64,000 bases of DNA from positions 20,088,001-20,152,000 of the forward strand of contig NC_065877.1 in the NCBI RefSeq assembly GCF_933775445.1. Direction: 5' to 3'. Under the pieces are notes generated by a model, which was not told where the DNA came from, searched no databases, and worked only from the letters and a program-made list of their open reading frames with translations. Shown here piece by piece: positions 1 to 11,642 of the stretch; position 1 is the first letter of the stretch; each line of letters starts with the position of its first letter. The position numbers were made by a program, and so were the translations under genes. The DNA comes from Argentina anserina (lineage: Eukaryota; Streptophyta; Magnoliopsida; Rosales; Rosaceae).

Positions 1-238
1 GATGATTGTGATATTATTTTTAATCTTATTTTTACTATCTTTACTTTTGGGATCCTCGTTTATAAAATCAACACCATCTATTATATATTATAGTTGTAGC
101 CAATAATTATTTCTTATGCATACTACATATCAATCTTCAACCCCAAAACAAGTTATACAAATGAAACAAAGAAAAGATTCTCAAAAGAATAATTGCGGGC
201 AGCTTGTCGTGACTAATATATATATATATATATATATA
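1..238. other. AT-rich intergenic sequence ending in a TA microsatellite
   Basis: No coding region is supported here. The stretch ends in a TA dinucleotide run at about 216-238, which forms the left border of the fold-back element that follows. A matching AT run at about 634-655 borders it on the right. Confidence 0.6.
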
Positions 239-635
239 GTCCTTATCCAGAGTGAAGGTTCACTCTGAAGTTTCAAAGTGAAGTTCCAATTTTGGCACAC
301 TTTTCGGTCAAATTTTTTCAGTATAAGCGATTCAATATTTAGGTATGCTATTCAAGATCATCTCTGCAAAATTTCATCTAATTCGGACATCGTTAAGGTA
401 TTGAAATTAGATTAAATCAATGAATGAATTAAAATTTCAACGTGAACCGTTCGTGTAAATCTCAATTTTGAAAGCTCAAATCATTGTTAAATTGGATGAA
501 ATTTTGTAGAGATGATCTTGAATAGCATATCTAAATATTGAATCGCTTATGGTGAAAAAATTTGACCGAAAAGTGTGTCAAAATTGGAACTTCATTCTGA
601 AACTTCAGAGTGAACTTTCACTCTGGATAGGAACT
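239..635. mobile_element. fold-back MITE, family A, copy 1
   Basis: The left arm starts near 239 with a tccttatccagagtgaa-like end, and the right arm is its reverse complement (…ttcactctggataggaact). The arms pair over most of the element, so the ~395-bp unit is close to a full palindrome with no coding capacity. It sits inside a TA dinucleotide run, which hides any target duplication. Two relatives lie at 51031-51435 and 51443-51770, and the same core motif recurs in the fold-back at 57490-62238. The superfamily is not settled; insertion into TA would fit a Tc1/mariner-type MITE, but long fold-backs also occur among Mutator-like MITEs. Confidence 0.75.
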
Positions 636-655
636 ATATATATATATATATATAT

Positions 656-3171
656 ACATCTATGGAGATCTTGTTCACTCCATGTGGTTCACTTAAACTT
701 TTACATATTAGTAAGAGAACTTGATCGATCCACATAGATCTTTCTTCATCAACTTTCAAACACCTTAATCGGACTATATATCAGTTACGGTGTTCAAACA
801 GATTAGTTGAAGGAAATATACTCGTACTCGCTTTTCCTCAAAATTAAGACCATTATAGCGATGGAGAGATGGATAATTATCCATTGCATGTTCCTTCATG
901 TGTTCCACACAATATCTTAAATTGGTAAACTAATTAATTAATTTCCTTATTTGGGATTATCGATCAGATGCTTCTCTTTTAGTAAAAAGCTCCAATTGAT
1001 AATCTTATTCCTTTGTGATTGTCGGTATTGTCCTTTTGCTCTTCTACCATTGCCACTTTCTAAAATATTCAGATGTAATTTCAAACCCTTTAGTATATTA
1101 TAAATTAGTAGTTTTTGCATAGTAATAGCCTACACCAGTTTTAGTCTAGCATTTTAGATTCTAAGCAGTGTTTCATGTAAAACCAAATTTGGAGGTAGAC
1201 GGCGAGCAAACATCTCAACCAGAAAAGACTAAGTTCTGCAATACGTACTGATGCAAAGCACTGCTAGCAGAGGGTGTGCTACCATGGTCAGCAGAGACAT
1301 ATTGCTGCATATGTCCAGGGAACATAATTACATACACCCACATTTTAGTTACCACAAATTAAGGAAACATTTCCTAATATAGACCAGATCGGTACTTCTT
1401 CTTTGGGTTGGTATATGGAGAAATCAGTTCTATAGATGGAACATATATAGGTTTAATAATTGCCACGTGCAGTTGTACTGTATATGGAGAAATATTCAAT
1501 TCTCGTTTTTGTTTTTCCTAGCAAAATTAAATTGGAGGTAATGAAATTATTAGTTGGCATGCATGCATTGGTATCAACTATCGAGTACTACCAAGTTATT
1601 GAAAAATTTACATTTCTGTCATTAGTTTATCACAAACCAATATAGGGGTTGTAAGGTAAAAAAGTAAAATAAATACAATTTAGAGATAATTGTGAAAAAA
1701 AATTTGAGTAGTGGGTAGTAGAAAGTTATAACTTTCGTGAAAATATTTACGTGTAAAAGGCTAGTATAAAAGTTTGAAATAATTCATCCGCGCGGTAAAT
1801 AAATATTAAATAACTAAATAATTTTAAATTTAAAAATATTAGTTTAAATACTTGTAACACTTTGCATTTTATACTTCAATTAAAAGTTTCATCACTCAAT
1901 TTTCCAATTTAATTGGTACATTCTTAGTCACTCAATTCTCGACATTTCTGTCCATTCTTATAGTTGATCATCAAAAGATCTCTCCGCTAGTAATGACTAA
2001 AATATCTTTTTATTTATTTATTTAATGGAAACCACTTGGTTTTATTGAAATTGATAAGAAAGACCATAATAACCATTACATAGGGTTTTCCAAATAGATA
2101 AAAGGTTTGTGAGCATACTCACAATGATACATAACATAGGCCAACTCATTTTATGTATTTATGTATGAATTATTTTACCTACAACTATGGCTTATTAGCA
2201 TAATTCTAAGGACCTTACTCTAAAGTCTAGTATTATGTTGATGTTTCTCATCACGAAGCTTGATTTATCTTTTTGGTGATAACGGGTGGATATTCTATAA
2301 CCATCTTGACATGAGTTAATATATGAGATGCTTTCATCTCTTCTTTTAAAACAATGAAGCTAGGTAGGTAAAGAATATGTAATACTAAAGTTTAGAAAAC
2401 ATATCAGTATGTTAAGAGTTGAAACTATTCTGCATTATATCTATTGGCCTATTGTTGCAACCGTAGTGTCTGATTTGTCAGTGCTAGGTATTAGCCTCAC
2501 TAGCACACTGGTTAACTGAATATATAGCTTGTATACTCATTGTAATTCACTTGACAGTTCTGCCGTGCACTACAAATTGAGTGATAGAGGGTCGGCTAGT
2601 TAGTTAATATAAATTGCTTAGCGCCATCACATAGGAAAAAAGTTTCGGCATTGACTTTGCTTGTGTGACCTCTACCAAGGTGAATATCACTTCTAATTTC
2701 AAATTACTAAAAAATGTATGGCAGCATATGTTGACAATGATATTTACTTATTTAATTTTGTCCATCCGGCCATTAGTGCTCATTTCTTGCCCAAAATATG
2801 ATATATTTATCATGAAAGCATAGTGGTTTTATATATCTAAACTTTTGATTACATGTGCATATGTTTAATTTGTTGAGTCCACGAAAAGAAATTCCATAGA
2901 AGAGATTCTCCACCAGTAATGTAAAAGGCATAGACAAATAGCTAGGAATAAATCTAATCAAAGTTATCAAACAACAACGAGAGTTGAAGAAAAGTAGATC
3001 TCCTCTCTGTTTTTAATATAAATTTGATTAGTCTCGCATTCCCTCAAATCCAAAAACTAATGCAAAGTGACTCATTGAGTCAATCACATGTCAAGAGGAC
3101 AATATTGAAAAGAGTGCGTGGCGACTCGTTTGCGGGGAATTTTAATTGGTGAAAATAAATAATAAGAAAAT
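656..3171. other. intergenic, no gene recognised
   Basis: About 2.5 kb of AT-rich sequence. Only short, unrelated open frames occur, with no recognisable domain, no RNA gene and no clear terminal repeats. Confidence 0.6.
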
Positions 3172-3252
3172 TGATGTATGATGAAATAATTGTATCTTAA
3201 TAGGTATTACAAAATCACAATCTCTTACGATTCAGAGTCATAATATATTACA
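3172..3252 (-). repeat. left (3') LTR of copia remnant
   Basis: About 81 bp starting TGATGTATGATG and ending in CA after a …atatatta stretch. It aligns with 7328-7432 but lacks about 25-30 bp present in the right copy. It lies immediately beside reverse-transcriptase sequence, so everything normally between RT and the 3' LTR has been deleted. Confidence 0.6.
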
Positions 3253-3530
3253 TAGATGGTAATGATGTCCATAACAAGAGAATATGTCTCCTCATAGTCA
3301 ATGTCAGGTCGTTGTGAGAATCCTTGCACCACGAGCCTTACTTTATAACGCAAGATTTTGTTCATCTCATTACGCTTACGAATGAAGAGTCATTTATGTC
3401 CAACTGGTTTGACATCTCTTGGAGTCAATTCAACATTTCTGAAGACTTCTCTCTTCGTTAATGAGTCAAGTTCTACCTGGATTGTTTCCTTCAACTTCGG
3501 ACAATCCGCTCTGCTTTCACATTCATCTAT
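3253..3530 (-). pseudogene. copia reverse transcriptase N-terminal fragment
   Basis: Read on the minus strand, the conserved start of the copia RT domain is visible: a KPVGHK segment, then a KRNEMNKILRYKVRLV-like stretch, then a GFSQRPDIDYEETYS stretch. A stop codon replaces the tryptophan that normally follows the GHK motif. The fragment ends just after the VMDIIT position, where LTR sequence takes over. The polymerase active-site (YVDD) segment is gone. Confidence 0.7.
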
Positions 3531-4454
3531 AAAGTAGGGTTCAACATTGTCGTCAGATATGATCTCATGTGCGACGGAATAAGCAAAAACATCATCAATG
3601 CATGTAGTGGCTCGGTTTCAGACCGATTGCTCACTTGTGTAGTTCACTAAGATTTTGTTGTTCTCTGGCATCAAACAATAGCGTCCCATGGTAACACTTG
3701 AGTTGATTCATGGACATAGATGTAATCAGAGACAACTTCATACGATGGAGATTCATCGTTGATGATGCGTTGTGCCTTGGTCATTCACTTATTTCTAGGA
3801 TTTGAATCCTTAGAGTTTATCGGTCTCCCCCTTTTCACTTGAGGAGCCGAGGCTGAAGCTGCTCCATGCCGGTCTATCTTGGCATCGTTACCACAAGGGG
3901 CGTCGGCAGCGCTGTCGCATATGGTTGCACTGACGAAGGCTGCCGTCCCACTGTCAGGGACGGTGCCAACGTTGCTAGGTCCAGGAGCTTATCTTTCACG
4001 CCCGTTTTTCGGGACATCCAACCGTGTCGGTACATTTGCAATGGGTATGTTTGATCTCGTTACTTTAGCAATATCTACAAAGACGTCGGGCATCGAATCG
4101 ACTACTTTATGGAGGTCGATAATGCATTGCACTTCTAACTCAATTTGAGAAGTGCGGGGACCATAAAGAGACATAGTGGGGACACACCACGTCAATTCCT
4201 GACGTTCATTTGGAATAATAACATTCTCATCTCCCCCTAACGACGAGAAGCATGTCTCATCAAAGTAACAATATGCAAATCATGCAGTAAAAAGATCTCC
4301 GGTGGTTGGTTCTAGGTAGCGGACAATCATTAAGGAATTTTAGCCAACATAGATACCTAATCGTCTCTGAGGACCCATAATCATTGAGTAATTATAGCCA
4401 ACATAGATACCTAATCATAGGCATATAGACGACATAACCAAATATGTGTAAATG

Positions 4455-5590
4455 TCAAATATTGGGTTCGTAACTAGTTACCATATAGTACGCACGAAAC
4501 GCTTGGTTAGCCGCGGGTCTAAAATGAATAAGTGTCACTACTGCATGCAACATTGCATATCCCCACGCAAACACCGGCTGGTTAGTACCCATAACTATAG
4601 CCCGAGAAACAAGCTGAATAAGCTTAATGGTAGCCTCTGCTATACCGTTCTGTGAATGAACATGAGGAACGAGATGTTCAACTTCGATCCTAATAGACAT
4701 GCAGTAATCATCAAACGTTTTGGAGGTGAATTCTCCTGCATTATCCAAACGAATGGATTTGATAAGATAGTCAGGGTGGTGAGCCCTAAGTTTGATGATC
4801 TCAGCTAATAACATAGCAAATGCAGCATTCCTTATGGATAGTAAAGCGACGTGTGACCAACGTGTCGATGCATCAACCAATACCATAAAAATATCTAAAT
4901 GGTCTGCATTTTGGTTGAATAGGTCTACAAATGTCACCTTGGATACGCTGTAAGAATGAAATGTTCTCGGTTGAAGCCTTTGCAAAAGAAGGATTTTCCT
5001 GAAATTTAGCAAGAGAACAAGCTTTGCAAAACAAGTGATGGGCATCGAAAATTGTCATGGAAGCATTAGAAAGCACGTGAGGTATCACAAGCTCTTATGA
5101 ATGATAAGATGTCGCCACTAATGACATGAATGCTGTGGAGTTGCCAAGAGAGGCAGGCTCGGCCTCACCGTGCAGTACACGGGTAGGCACGACCTCACCG
5201 TTGGAGCACGGGTGAGGTAATCCTCCAATCGCTTCCGAGACTTGAAACATGGATGATCATGTGAATTTTAATCATCATATCACGTCCAAAGTTCCCGAGA
5301 CGGGCATGCCAGAGCATATAAGAGTCAGAATCACAAAAGTTGCGTTCAATCGCATATGATTCAAAGATTCGAATGGAAGTAAGATACAAACCATTCTCGA
5401 GACTCTTCATCTTCTCTAAGATGTGCGTTAGCCTGCTTTCAGAGGTAACACAAAGATATTCCTCTCCATTCTCAACATAAGTATCGAGGTGAAAACCATT
5501 GGTACGTATATCCTTAAAACTTAGCAAGGTGCGGAGAGACTTCGGCACATAAAGAGCGTCCACGACGTTTAGAGTCGTACCATTAGACAA
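4455..5590 (-). pseudogene. copia GAG-pre-integrase and integrase core, broken
   Basis: The right part (5195-5590) carries the segment before integrase: an ALYVPKSLRTLLSF-like stretch and the zinc-finger start (LWHARLGN). The centre and left (4455-5088) hold the integrase core in another frame, with an RLDNAGEF motif around the second catalytic Asp and an NGIAEATIK motif around the catalytic Glu. At least two frame changes and small losses separate the segments, so no intact polyprotein is possible. Lineage within copia was not determined. Confidence 0.75.
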
Positions 5591-5596
5591 AAAATG

Positions 5597-6240
5597 TGTC
5601 TCTCAAATTCTCTTCAATCTCCTCTTCCTTATTCTCATGAAACAACATCTATTTATAGGGAAACAAAGATCTTCACTCTAGCTCTATCTCCATGTGAATA
5701 TGACTTTCTCTCTTTCAAAATTATCAAGCTTGATGGCAATAAGTCTTCACTCTAGCTCCATCTCCATGTGAATATGACTTTCCCTCTTTCAAAATTCTCA
5801 AGCTTGTTAGCAATCAGTCTTCACTCATAAATGCTTCCATACATCTTCACTCTAGCTAGCTTCCATTTTTTATGTATGTATCTATGATTCAAATAAGCAA
5901 AAGTAAATTCAACAATTAATGGCTAAGGTAATATTTTCAATACAACACACTTAATGCAATGAGAATGCTTCCATTAATTGTAAGCTACACATGTTATGGG
6001 AACAAGAAGAATGTGGTGAACTTATTTGCTTATTAAAATGGGAAAACACTCATGTTAAATCAAGGACTCAATTTACCATATGAAAATAGATAAATTGCTT
6101 CAATATCTTTAACATTTTATTAATGTAAGATAAATACTTATAAGGAGACAATATCAAACTAAATCACTCAAACTAATAAAAATAAGTCACTAACAAATAT
6201 AAATAAGGGAGAATAATATGATATATAATGTGCTCATTAA
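5597..6240 (-). repeat. unassigned insertion or LTR-like segment with a 74-bp tandem repeat
   Basis: This segment interrupts the copia remnant between gag and the pre-integrase region. It contains two near-identical ~74-bp direct repeats starting near 5672 and 5746, each beginning tcttcactctagct, plus a partial third. On the minus strand a CTATAAATAG box is followed by a leader-like stretch ending at …gagacaca, which resembles an LTR promoter. A solo LTR inserted in gag-pol is plausible, but I could not define its right end or a target duplication. Confidence 0.4.
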
Positions 6241-6567
6241 GTCCAATAGACAGATGTGATCCCATGTAACGGTCAATTCAGGGAGAAACGTATCATGAAT
6301 GTTGTTGTACCGCAAGCGTAGTTTGTCCCATAATTATTTAGGATCTTTTACGTTCAAGTATTGCCACTTGAGAGTTGCATGGATGTGACGTCTCATGAAG
6401 TTGAGAGCTTGAGTCTTGGTCATAGGTGGGAAATTAGCAGGAGGGTTGGCAAACATGCCTTGGATCCCTCGGCTCTCGAAAGAGAGCTCAATTTCGGAAA
6501 CCCAATTGTGGTATTTCTTGCCTTCTATATCAAGAAAGACAAACTTCGGTCGCGAAGACGACGACAT
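6240..6567 (-). pseudogene. copia gag N-terminal fragment
   Basis: The minus-strand frame starts at 6567 with a short serine run and continues through a KYHNWVSEIELSF-like gag motif to a WQYLNVKDPK segment. A stop follows, but gag-like sequence (LWDKLRLRYNN) continues in frame to near 6240. This matches the N-terminal domain of plant copia gag proteins. It is truncated before the zinc knuckle. Confidence 0.65.
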
Positions 6568-7327
6568 CTACAAAGAAATACAGAATCAATTAGATTCAAG
6601 TATAACAGGAATTAGATGGGATGACGTATATGGTCAAAAGAAAAATCGATGCAAACGGTGATATTCACGATCACACCCAAAACAGCGGTGCACTCAGGCG
6701 ACCACACAAAATCGATTAACTTCCCTTTCAAAACAATCGTGACTCCCCCAGGACTGTCACACGAAAAACATCGACTAAAGAGAAGAGTGGCGAGTTTCCT
6801 CGTTTGGCCTCATCTGTAGTATAAGAACGGTGGGAGATTGAAGTAAGACGAATATTGCCCGATATAATATATCTGTACGTTCAAAAGCGGGAACGTTAAT
6901 GAAAATTACATTTGAAGGTGTGGAAAAGACGGGAGTAGCTTCTCTTGAGCGAAGAATTTGCTTGTTAAGTTCCCGTTGCTTGTGTGAATATGCTGGAGGA
7001 GCAATCTTGAAAATGCTTTGATGCGGGGTCTTGCGGGGCAAAAAGTCGATTTTGCGGAGCAAATGCGGAGGGGGCACTATAGAGCTATGGGGCTGCATGT
7101 AGGGGTTGCGGGGGTCTGCAGAGACTGCAGGGGCTGCAAGGGGGTTGAGGGTAGTTGCGGTAGAGGGCCGCAAGGAGCGGCATGCGAGGCTGCGAGCAGG
7201 GGGTGTCGCCGACGAGGAGCGTTGACGGAAAAGTTTCCAGAGGCCGGAGACAAGGGCGGCTAGCGGGGAAAATAAGAATTCTAGGACTCTAAAAGTTCAG
7301 GATTTTAGGGCAAAATGCGTGATAAAG
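6568..7327 (-). other. leader region of copia remnant
   Basis: Lies between gag and the right LTR. It includes a G-rich stretch at about 7018-7265 with repeated tgcggggg-like words. No protein is supported on either strand; the open frames here are composition effects. Confidence 0.5.
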
Positions 7328-7432
7328 TGATACATGATGAAATAACTGTATCTTTATTGAAGGATATGTGGGCTTATGTATAGGCATTACAAAACCACAA
7401 TCTCGTAGGATTATGAGTCATAATCTATTACA
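7328..7432 (-). repeat. right (5') LTR of copia remnant
   Basis: About 105 bp from TGATACATGATG to a terminal …ctattaca. It is a direct repeat of 3172-3252 with an extra block in the middle. Such short LTRs suggest one of the small-LTR copia lineages. Confidence 0.6.
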
Positions 7433-8900
7433 GAGATGCTAATTTATCTCTAACATGAAACCTAACAAGGCTAAGAAACACACAAGTGTAGCATAATAAT
7501 TCTCCAGGACCAAAAATGAGATACTAATCAAGAATTAATTTAGTCTTAAAGATATTGATTATCATGTGCTCGATGGGTTTATTGCAAAGACAATGTCATT
7601 ATAATTTTGATCACCATCCAAATTAGCATATTAAGACAAATGATATGACTAGATTGTGTTATTCAAACACAAAAGACCTTGTCATTTTTGTTGGATCATA
7701 TGAATATTTGGATGCTATCCCATAGTGACGGAAAACATCACAACACAAACTATATTAACTAGATTACTTTAATCTTCACTAATTTTTTTTCCTTATGTAT
7801 TGTTTCAAATTTGTATTTTTAGCCCTCTTGATCCTAATTTCGTGTTAGGGCTCTAGCGCCCCGTATGATTTTTATTCTTCTACAACACATTTTTGCATGA
7901 AGTGTTTTATGATCAAACTTTAGGACTTACGACTAGGGCATATTTGGTTGGAAAGACTAAATGTGTATTTGACAAAGTGCATTATGTTAGTAACATTTCT
8001 CTTTGTCTTCCCCCTCTCTGTTCCATCCACACAATTGTCTCAATCATAATAATTCGTCACTAGCGTCTTAACATGCACTATGTGCCTGCTAATTTTTTTT
8101 TTTTAAGAAAACACAAAGTAAAAATCAAAGGAGTGAAAATAATAGTGCAGTAGTTGTGATTATCTTAAAAAAAAAGTAGTTGTCGGTATAGGGAAGCGTA
8201 GTGGGGCGAGATTCAATTTCTGTAGTTGTGGGGTACTTGGAGAAATTTTTCCCTGTTCAGTTTTTTTTTCTTATATTAAATTTATGATTTTAGCCATTAT
8301 CTATTATATTTTGTAGAATTAAGGAAGGATAATTCTAATATTAGTTGGGTAGTTCCATATAACTAGCCTAACGACCTGATATATGAACCTCATTTGATTC
8401 ATCTGAGTAAAAACAGAAGAGAGAATAAAGTGGCGGCACGCCGTTTGTCTAATTTCATAGGATAAGATATTGTGTCCTCCATTAACATACGAGGCCGCCA
8501 CTGCATTATAGAATATTAAAATCTTAGAAAGTTTTCACATAATTTGGTGGACTGAAAGTCTGAAACTACGTGTCTTTGTAAATTCTTACAAGGTAAACCA
8601 TAGTCTTTTCTATAAATGCAAACCACTCATGACATATGAATATATAACTGGGATGTATGACTACAATAGTAGTATTGTTACGCCAAGTTACGGCGATGCA
8701 CGAACTGACCAACAATCCCAGCTCATGCACTGCAACACACGCGCCCAATTTGGTCGTGGTGAATATTTACAGAGGCTGGCAACACTGGCCCGTCGTCAAC
8801 AATTACGGAATTACCCAACAACTCCTCATCCACGTGAACCCCATGCCAACGCGCCCAATCCCGCGTGAGTCAATCTCCCCCACCCGTGCCATGGTACTTC
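7433..8900. other. intergenic, upstream of the GTE gene
   Basis: No gene or element is recognised. Base composition becomes less AT-rich towards 8750-8900 as the GTE promoter is approached. Confidence 0.55.
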
Positions 8901-9350
8901 CCGGGGCACGACTCCATTTATAGTGCACCCACACGCTTCGTCGTCCTCACGGACACCTCCATCGCCGTACACCTGTAAGATAAGAGATACAGAACGCCAA
9001 GAGAGAGAATCTCACTGAAGCATTTTTTTTGGAGAGAGAAACTAGAGAGAGAGAGAGAGAGAGACCGAGATCTGATCCCAACCCCGAAGCCTCCCTTCTC
9101 CTTCTTCCTACTGCTGTTTCTTGTAAGCCCTAAACTCTTGTCTCTCTCTCTCTCTCTCTATCTTCTTCTTTATGCGTTTAGCCCTACGTCGTCGTTTCGT
9201 AGCCCTAATTTTGATTTGGGGGTAAAATTAGGGCTTTTTTCGTCTTTATTTTCTTGATTTGGGGGAAAAAATAAGGAAAAACCCTAGAAATTTTGGATCT
9301 TTGTGAGAGAGAGTTTCGTGGGAATTAGGGTTTTTGTTTGAGGTACATGT
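8901..9350 (+). promoter_or_regulatory. GTE gene promoter end and 5' UTR
   Basis: A TATA-like atttatag lies near 8916-8923. It is followed by a transcript-leader-like region with GA (about 9040-9063) and CT (about 9138-9157) microsatellites, typical of plant 5' UTRs. A possible UTR intron runs from gtaagcc at about 9122 to an AG just before the gtacatgt that precedes the ATG. TATA, UTR and intron are inferred from sequence only. Confidence 0.45.
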
Positions 9351-11642
9351 ATGGCTTCGGGGCCTATTGTTGGAGAAGGTGATGGAGCCAGAGAGAAGCA
9401 ACCCAAGGTTTATACTCGCAAATCCAAACTCAACAAGAATCTCAACAACGCCCAAACCAATTCCACCACCACCACCACCACTACCGCCACCGCCCTAGCC
9501 GCCGCGACCTCCACCGCCGCTGCCGACTACGCCAAGAGTAACGGCGAGAAGAAGGACGGGGAGGCTAGGAATGATAAGAACGAGAATTCGACGCAGGCTT
9601 CGGCGGAGGTAATTGGTTTGGAGGATGGGAATTCAGCTCAGCCGCCGGCTGCGGTCTCCGAGGATGGGAATTCAGCTCCGCCGCCGGCTCCGGCGTCTGA
9701 GGATGGGAATTCTGCCCTGCCGCAACAGTCGCAGGCTCCGCTGCCCTCGGACGATTCGTCGAGTTTGAACAGGCAGGAGCCTGTGGCTGCGGCGGCGGAG
9801 GCGGCACAGGCTGCTAAGGATGCACCTGCAGAGAATGGGGTTTCCAAACCAGAGACGGATAACAGCCGAGTTAAGATTAATTTGGCTTCCAGGTCGAAGC
9901 AGCAGGTGCGTGAGCTTAGGAAGAAGCTTGAGAGTGAACTGAATATGGTTCGGGGTTTGGTGAAGAAGGTTGAGGCAAAGCAGGGGCAGATTGGTGGGTT
10001 GAGTTACTCGCATGATGGGGTTAACAATAATGTCAGTAAACTGAGGCGAGTTCATTCAGAGGTTGCTTCAGGTGGTGTTACTCCACGTGAGGTTACGAGG
10101 CCATTTCATCAGTTGAGTGTGTCAGTATTGGAGAATAGTCAGGGTGGGATTGATACTGTGGAGAAAGAGAAAAGAACCCCCAAGGCAAACCAGTTTTACC
10201 AGAGTTCGGAGTTTTTGCTGGCCAAGGATAAGTTTCCACCTGCTGAAAGTAACAAGAAGACGAAGTTGAATCTGAAGAAGAGCCACAGTGGAGGAGAGTT
10301 GCCGCACAAGTATACAATGGGCACCAAGTTTTTTAAGAGTTGTAGTTCTTTGCTTGATAAACTGATGAAACACAAGCATAGTTGGGTGTTTAATGAACCT
10401 GTGGATGCCGAAAAGCTTGGATTGCTCGATTATCACATCATTATCAAGAGTCCAATGGACTTGGGTACAATCAAATCCAAGCTGGTCAAGAATTGGTACA
10501 AGTCCCCCAAAGAATTTGCAGAAGATGTGAGACTTACATTCGACAATGCTATGACCTATAATCCGCCTGGGCAGGATGTTCATGTCATGGCAGAACAGCT
10601 ATCCAAGATTTTTGAGGAAAGGTGGGCTATTATAGAGTCGGATTATAATCGTGAGAGACGGTTTGGATATGATTATGGGACTGCTCTCCTTACACAACCA
10701 ATACCAAGAAAGGCTCCTCCCCCACCCCCTCTTGATATGCGAAGGGTATTGGATAGGTCTGAGTCCATGACACATCTTGGTGATTCCCGGCCAAAATCCA
10801 TGACTATTACTCCGAGGACCCCTGCTCCAAAGAAGCCTAAGGCGAAAGATCCTCATAAAAGGGACATGACTTATGAAGAGAAACAAAAGCTTAGCACAAG
10901 CCTCCAGGGTCTGCCTGCAGATAAGCTTGATACTATTGTACGGATTATTAGGAAAAGGAATTCGGCTGTCTTCCAGCACGATGATGAAATTGAAGTGGAT
11001 ATTGATAGCGTGGATGCTGAGACCCTTTGGGAGCTTGATAGGTATGTTACCAACCACAAGAAGAGTTTAAGCAAACACAAGCGAAAAGCTGAACTTGCTA
11101 TGCAAGCCAGAATGGAAACTGAGCAGAATAACCTGCCGCAGGTAAGGCTTTTTCAACCTCTTAGAATATATATATTGGCTGTGGCTTGTAGACCATTAAT
11201 TATTCTGTTATTGTTTACAGGCCCAGGTCCCCATTGTGAATGAGGCTCCCAAAGAAACCGCAACAGGTAGTGTTTTACACTAAGATTAGCTGGCATATAA
11301 ATCAGTTGTACCCTGAAGTTTATAACTTAGCTCTTACTTACTTTTAAGCAGATCCAAAGATCGTTTCATCTTCAACACCAATTCAAAGAGATGACCAGGG
11401 TGATAATAGGAGTAGGTCGAGTAGTTCAAGCAGCTCTAGCAGTGATTCTGGATCTTCCTCGAGTGGTACTATGACATATCTCTGATTGCAAACATTAAAG
11501 TTTCTTGCACACGTTATTGATTGATGCAATAATTTGATATTTGGTTTATGTGAAGCCGTTCTCTTACATCTTTGTTATTGCAGACTCTGATAGTGATAGT
11601 TCATCAGACTCTGGATCTGATGCCGGGTCACCACGGACTTGA
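9351..11642 (+). CDS. GTE-type bromodomain and NET transcription factor, four exons
   Basis: Exons 9351-11141, 11221-11266, 11352-11465 and 11584-11642 join in phase with GT/AG borders and give about 669 residues. The N-terminus is low-complexity (Thr and Ala runs) with three 13-residue repeats starting EDGNSA. A basic, coiled-coil-like segment spans about 181-215. A bromodomain spans about 331-424; Asn404 in TYNPPG is the conserved acetyl-lysine-binding Asn. A NET domain spans about 504-575 (MTYEEKQKL to the KKSLSK end), and the tail is a Ser/Asp-rich run ending SPRT. Plant GTE proteins of this architecture are nuclear readers of acetylated histones that regulate transcription. The gene belongs to the GTE2/3/5/7-like group; the exact orthologue is not assigned. 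The first exon's frame runs on into intron 1, so an unspliced product would have a short aberrant tail. It looks intact. Confidence 0.93.
9621..9737 (+). repeat. in-frame 39-bp tandem repeat in GTE exon 1
   Basis: Three copies start at 9621, 9660 and 9699 with an exact 39-bp period. Each encodes 13 residues beginning EDGNSA followed by a Pro/Ala-rich half. The repeats lie in the disordered N-terminal region and are likely variable in copy number. Confidence 0.85.

Larger units (their letters stand above)
3172..7432 (-). mobile_element. decayed Ty1-copia retrotransposon remnant
   Basis: A minus-strand copia element reduced to fragments. A short terminal direct repeat is present at both ends (3172-3252 and 7328-7432, each TG…CA). 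Reading on the minus strand from right to left: right LTR, untranslated leader, N-terminal gag (6240-6567), an intervening non-copia segment (5597-6240), the pre-integrase/integrase region (5590-4455) and a piece of reverse transcriptase (about 3530-3253) that runs straight into the left LTR. The protease, the zinc knuckle, most of the reverse transcriptase and the RNase H are missing. The five-base flanks (aaaat left, gagat right) do not match, so no clean target duplication remains. Stops and frame changes are frequent; the element is old and inactive. Confidence 0.8.

Noticed and set aside
7018..7263. Gly/Cys-rich plus-strand open frame
   Set aside because: G-rich leader of the copia remnant; no family and repetitive words.
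9565..11080. Minus-strand open frames within the GTE gene
   Set aside because: Shadows of a long GC-rich coding exon, with Pro/Arg-rich nonsense translations.
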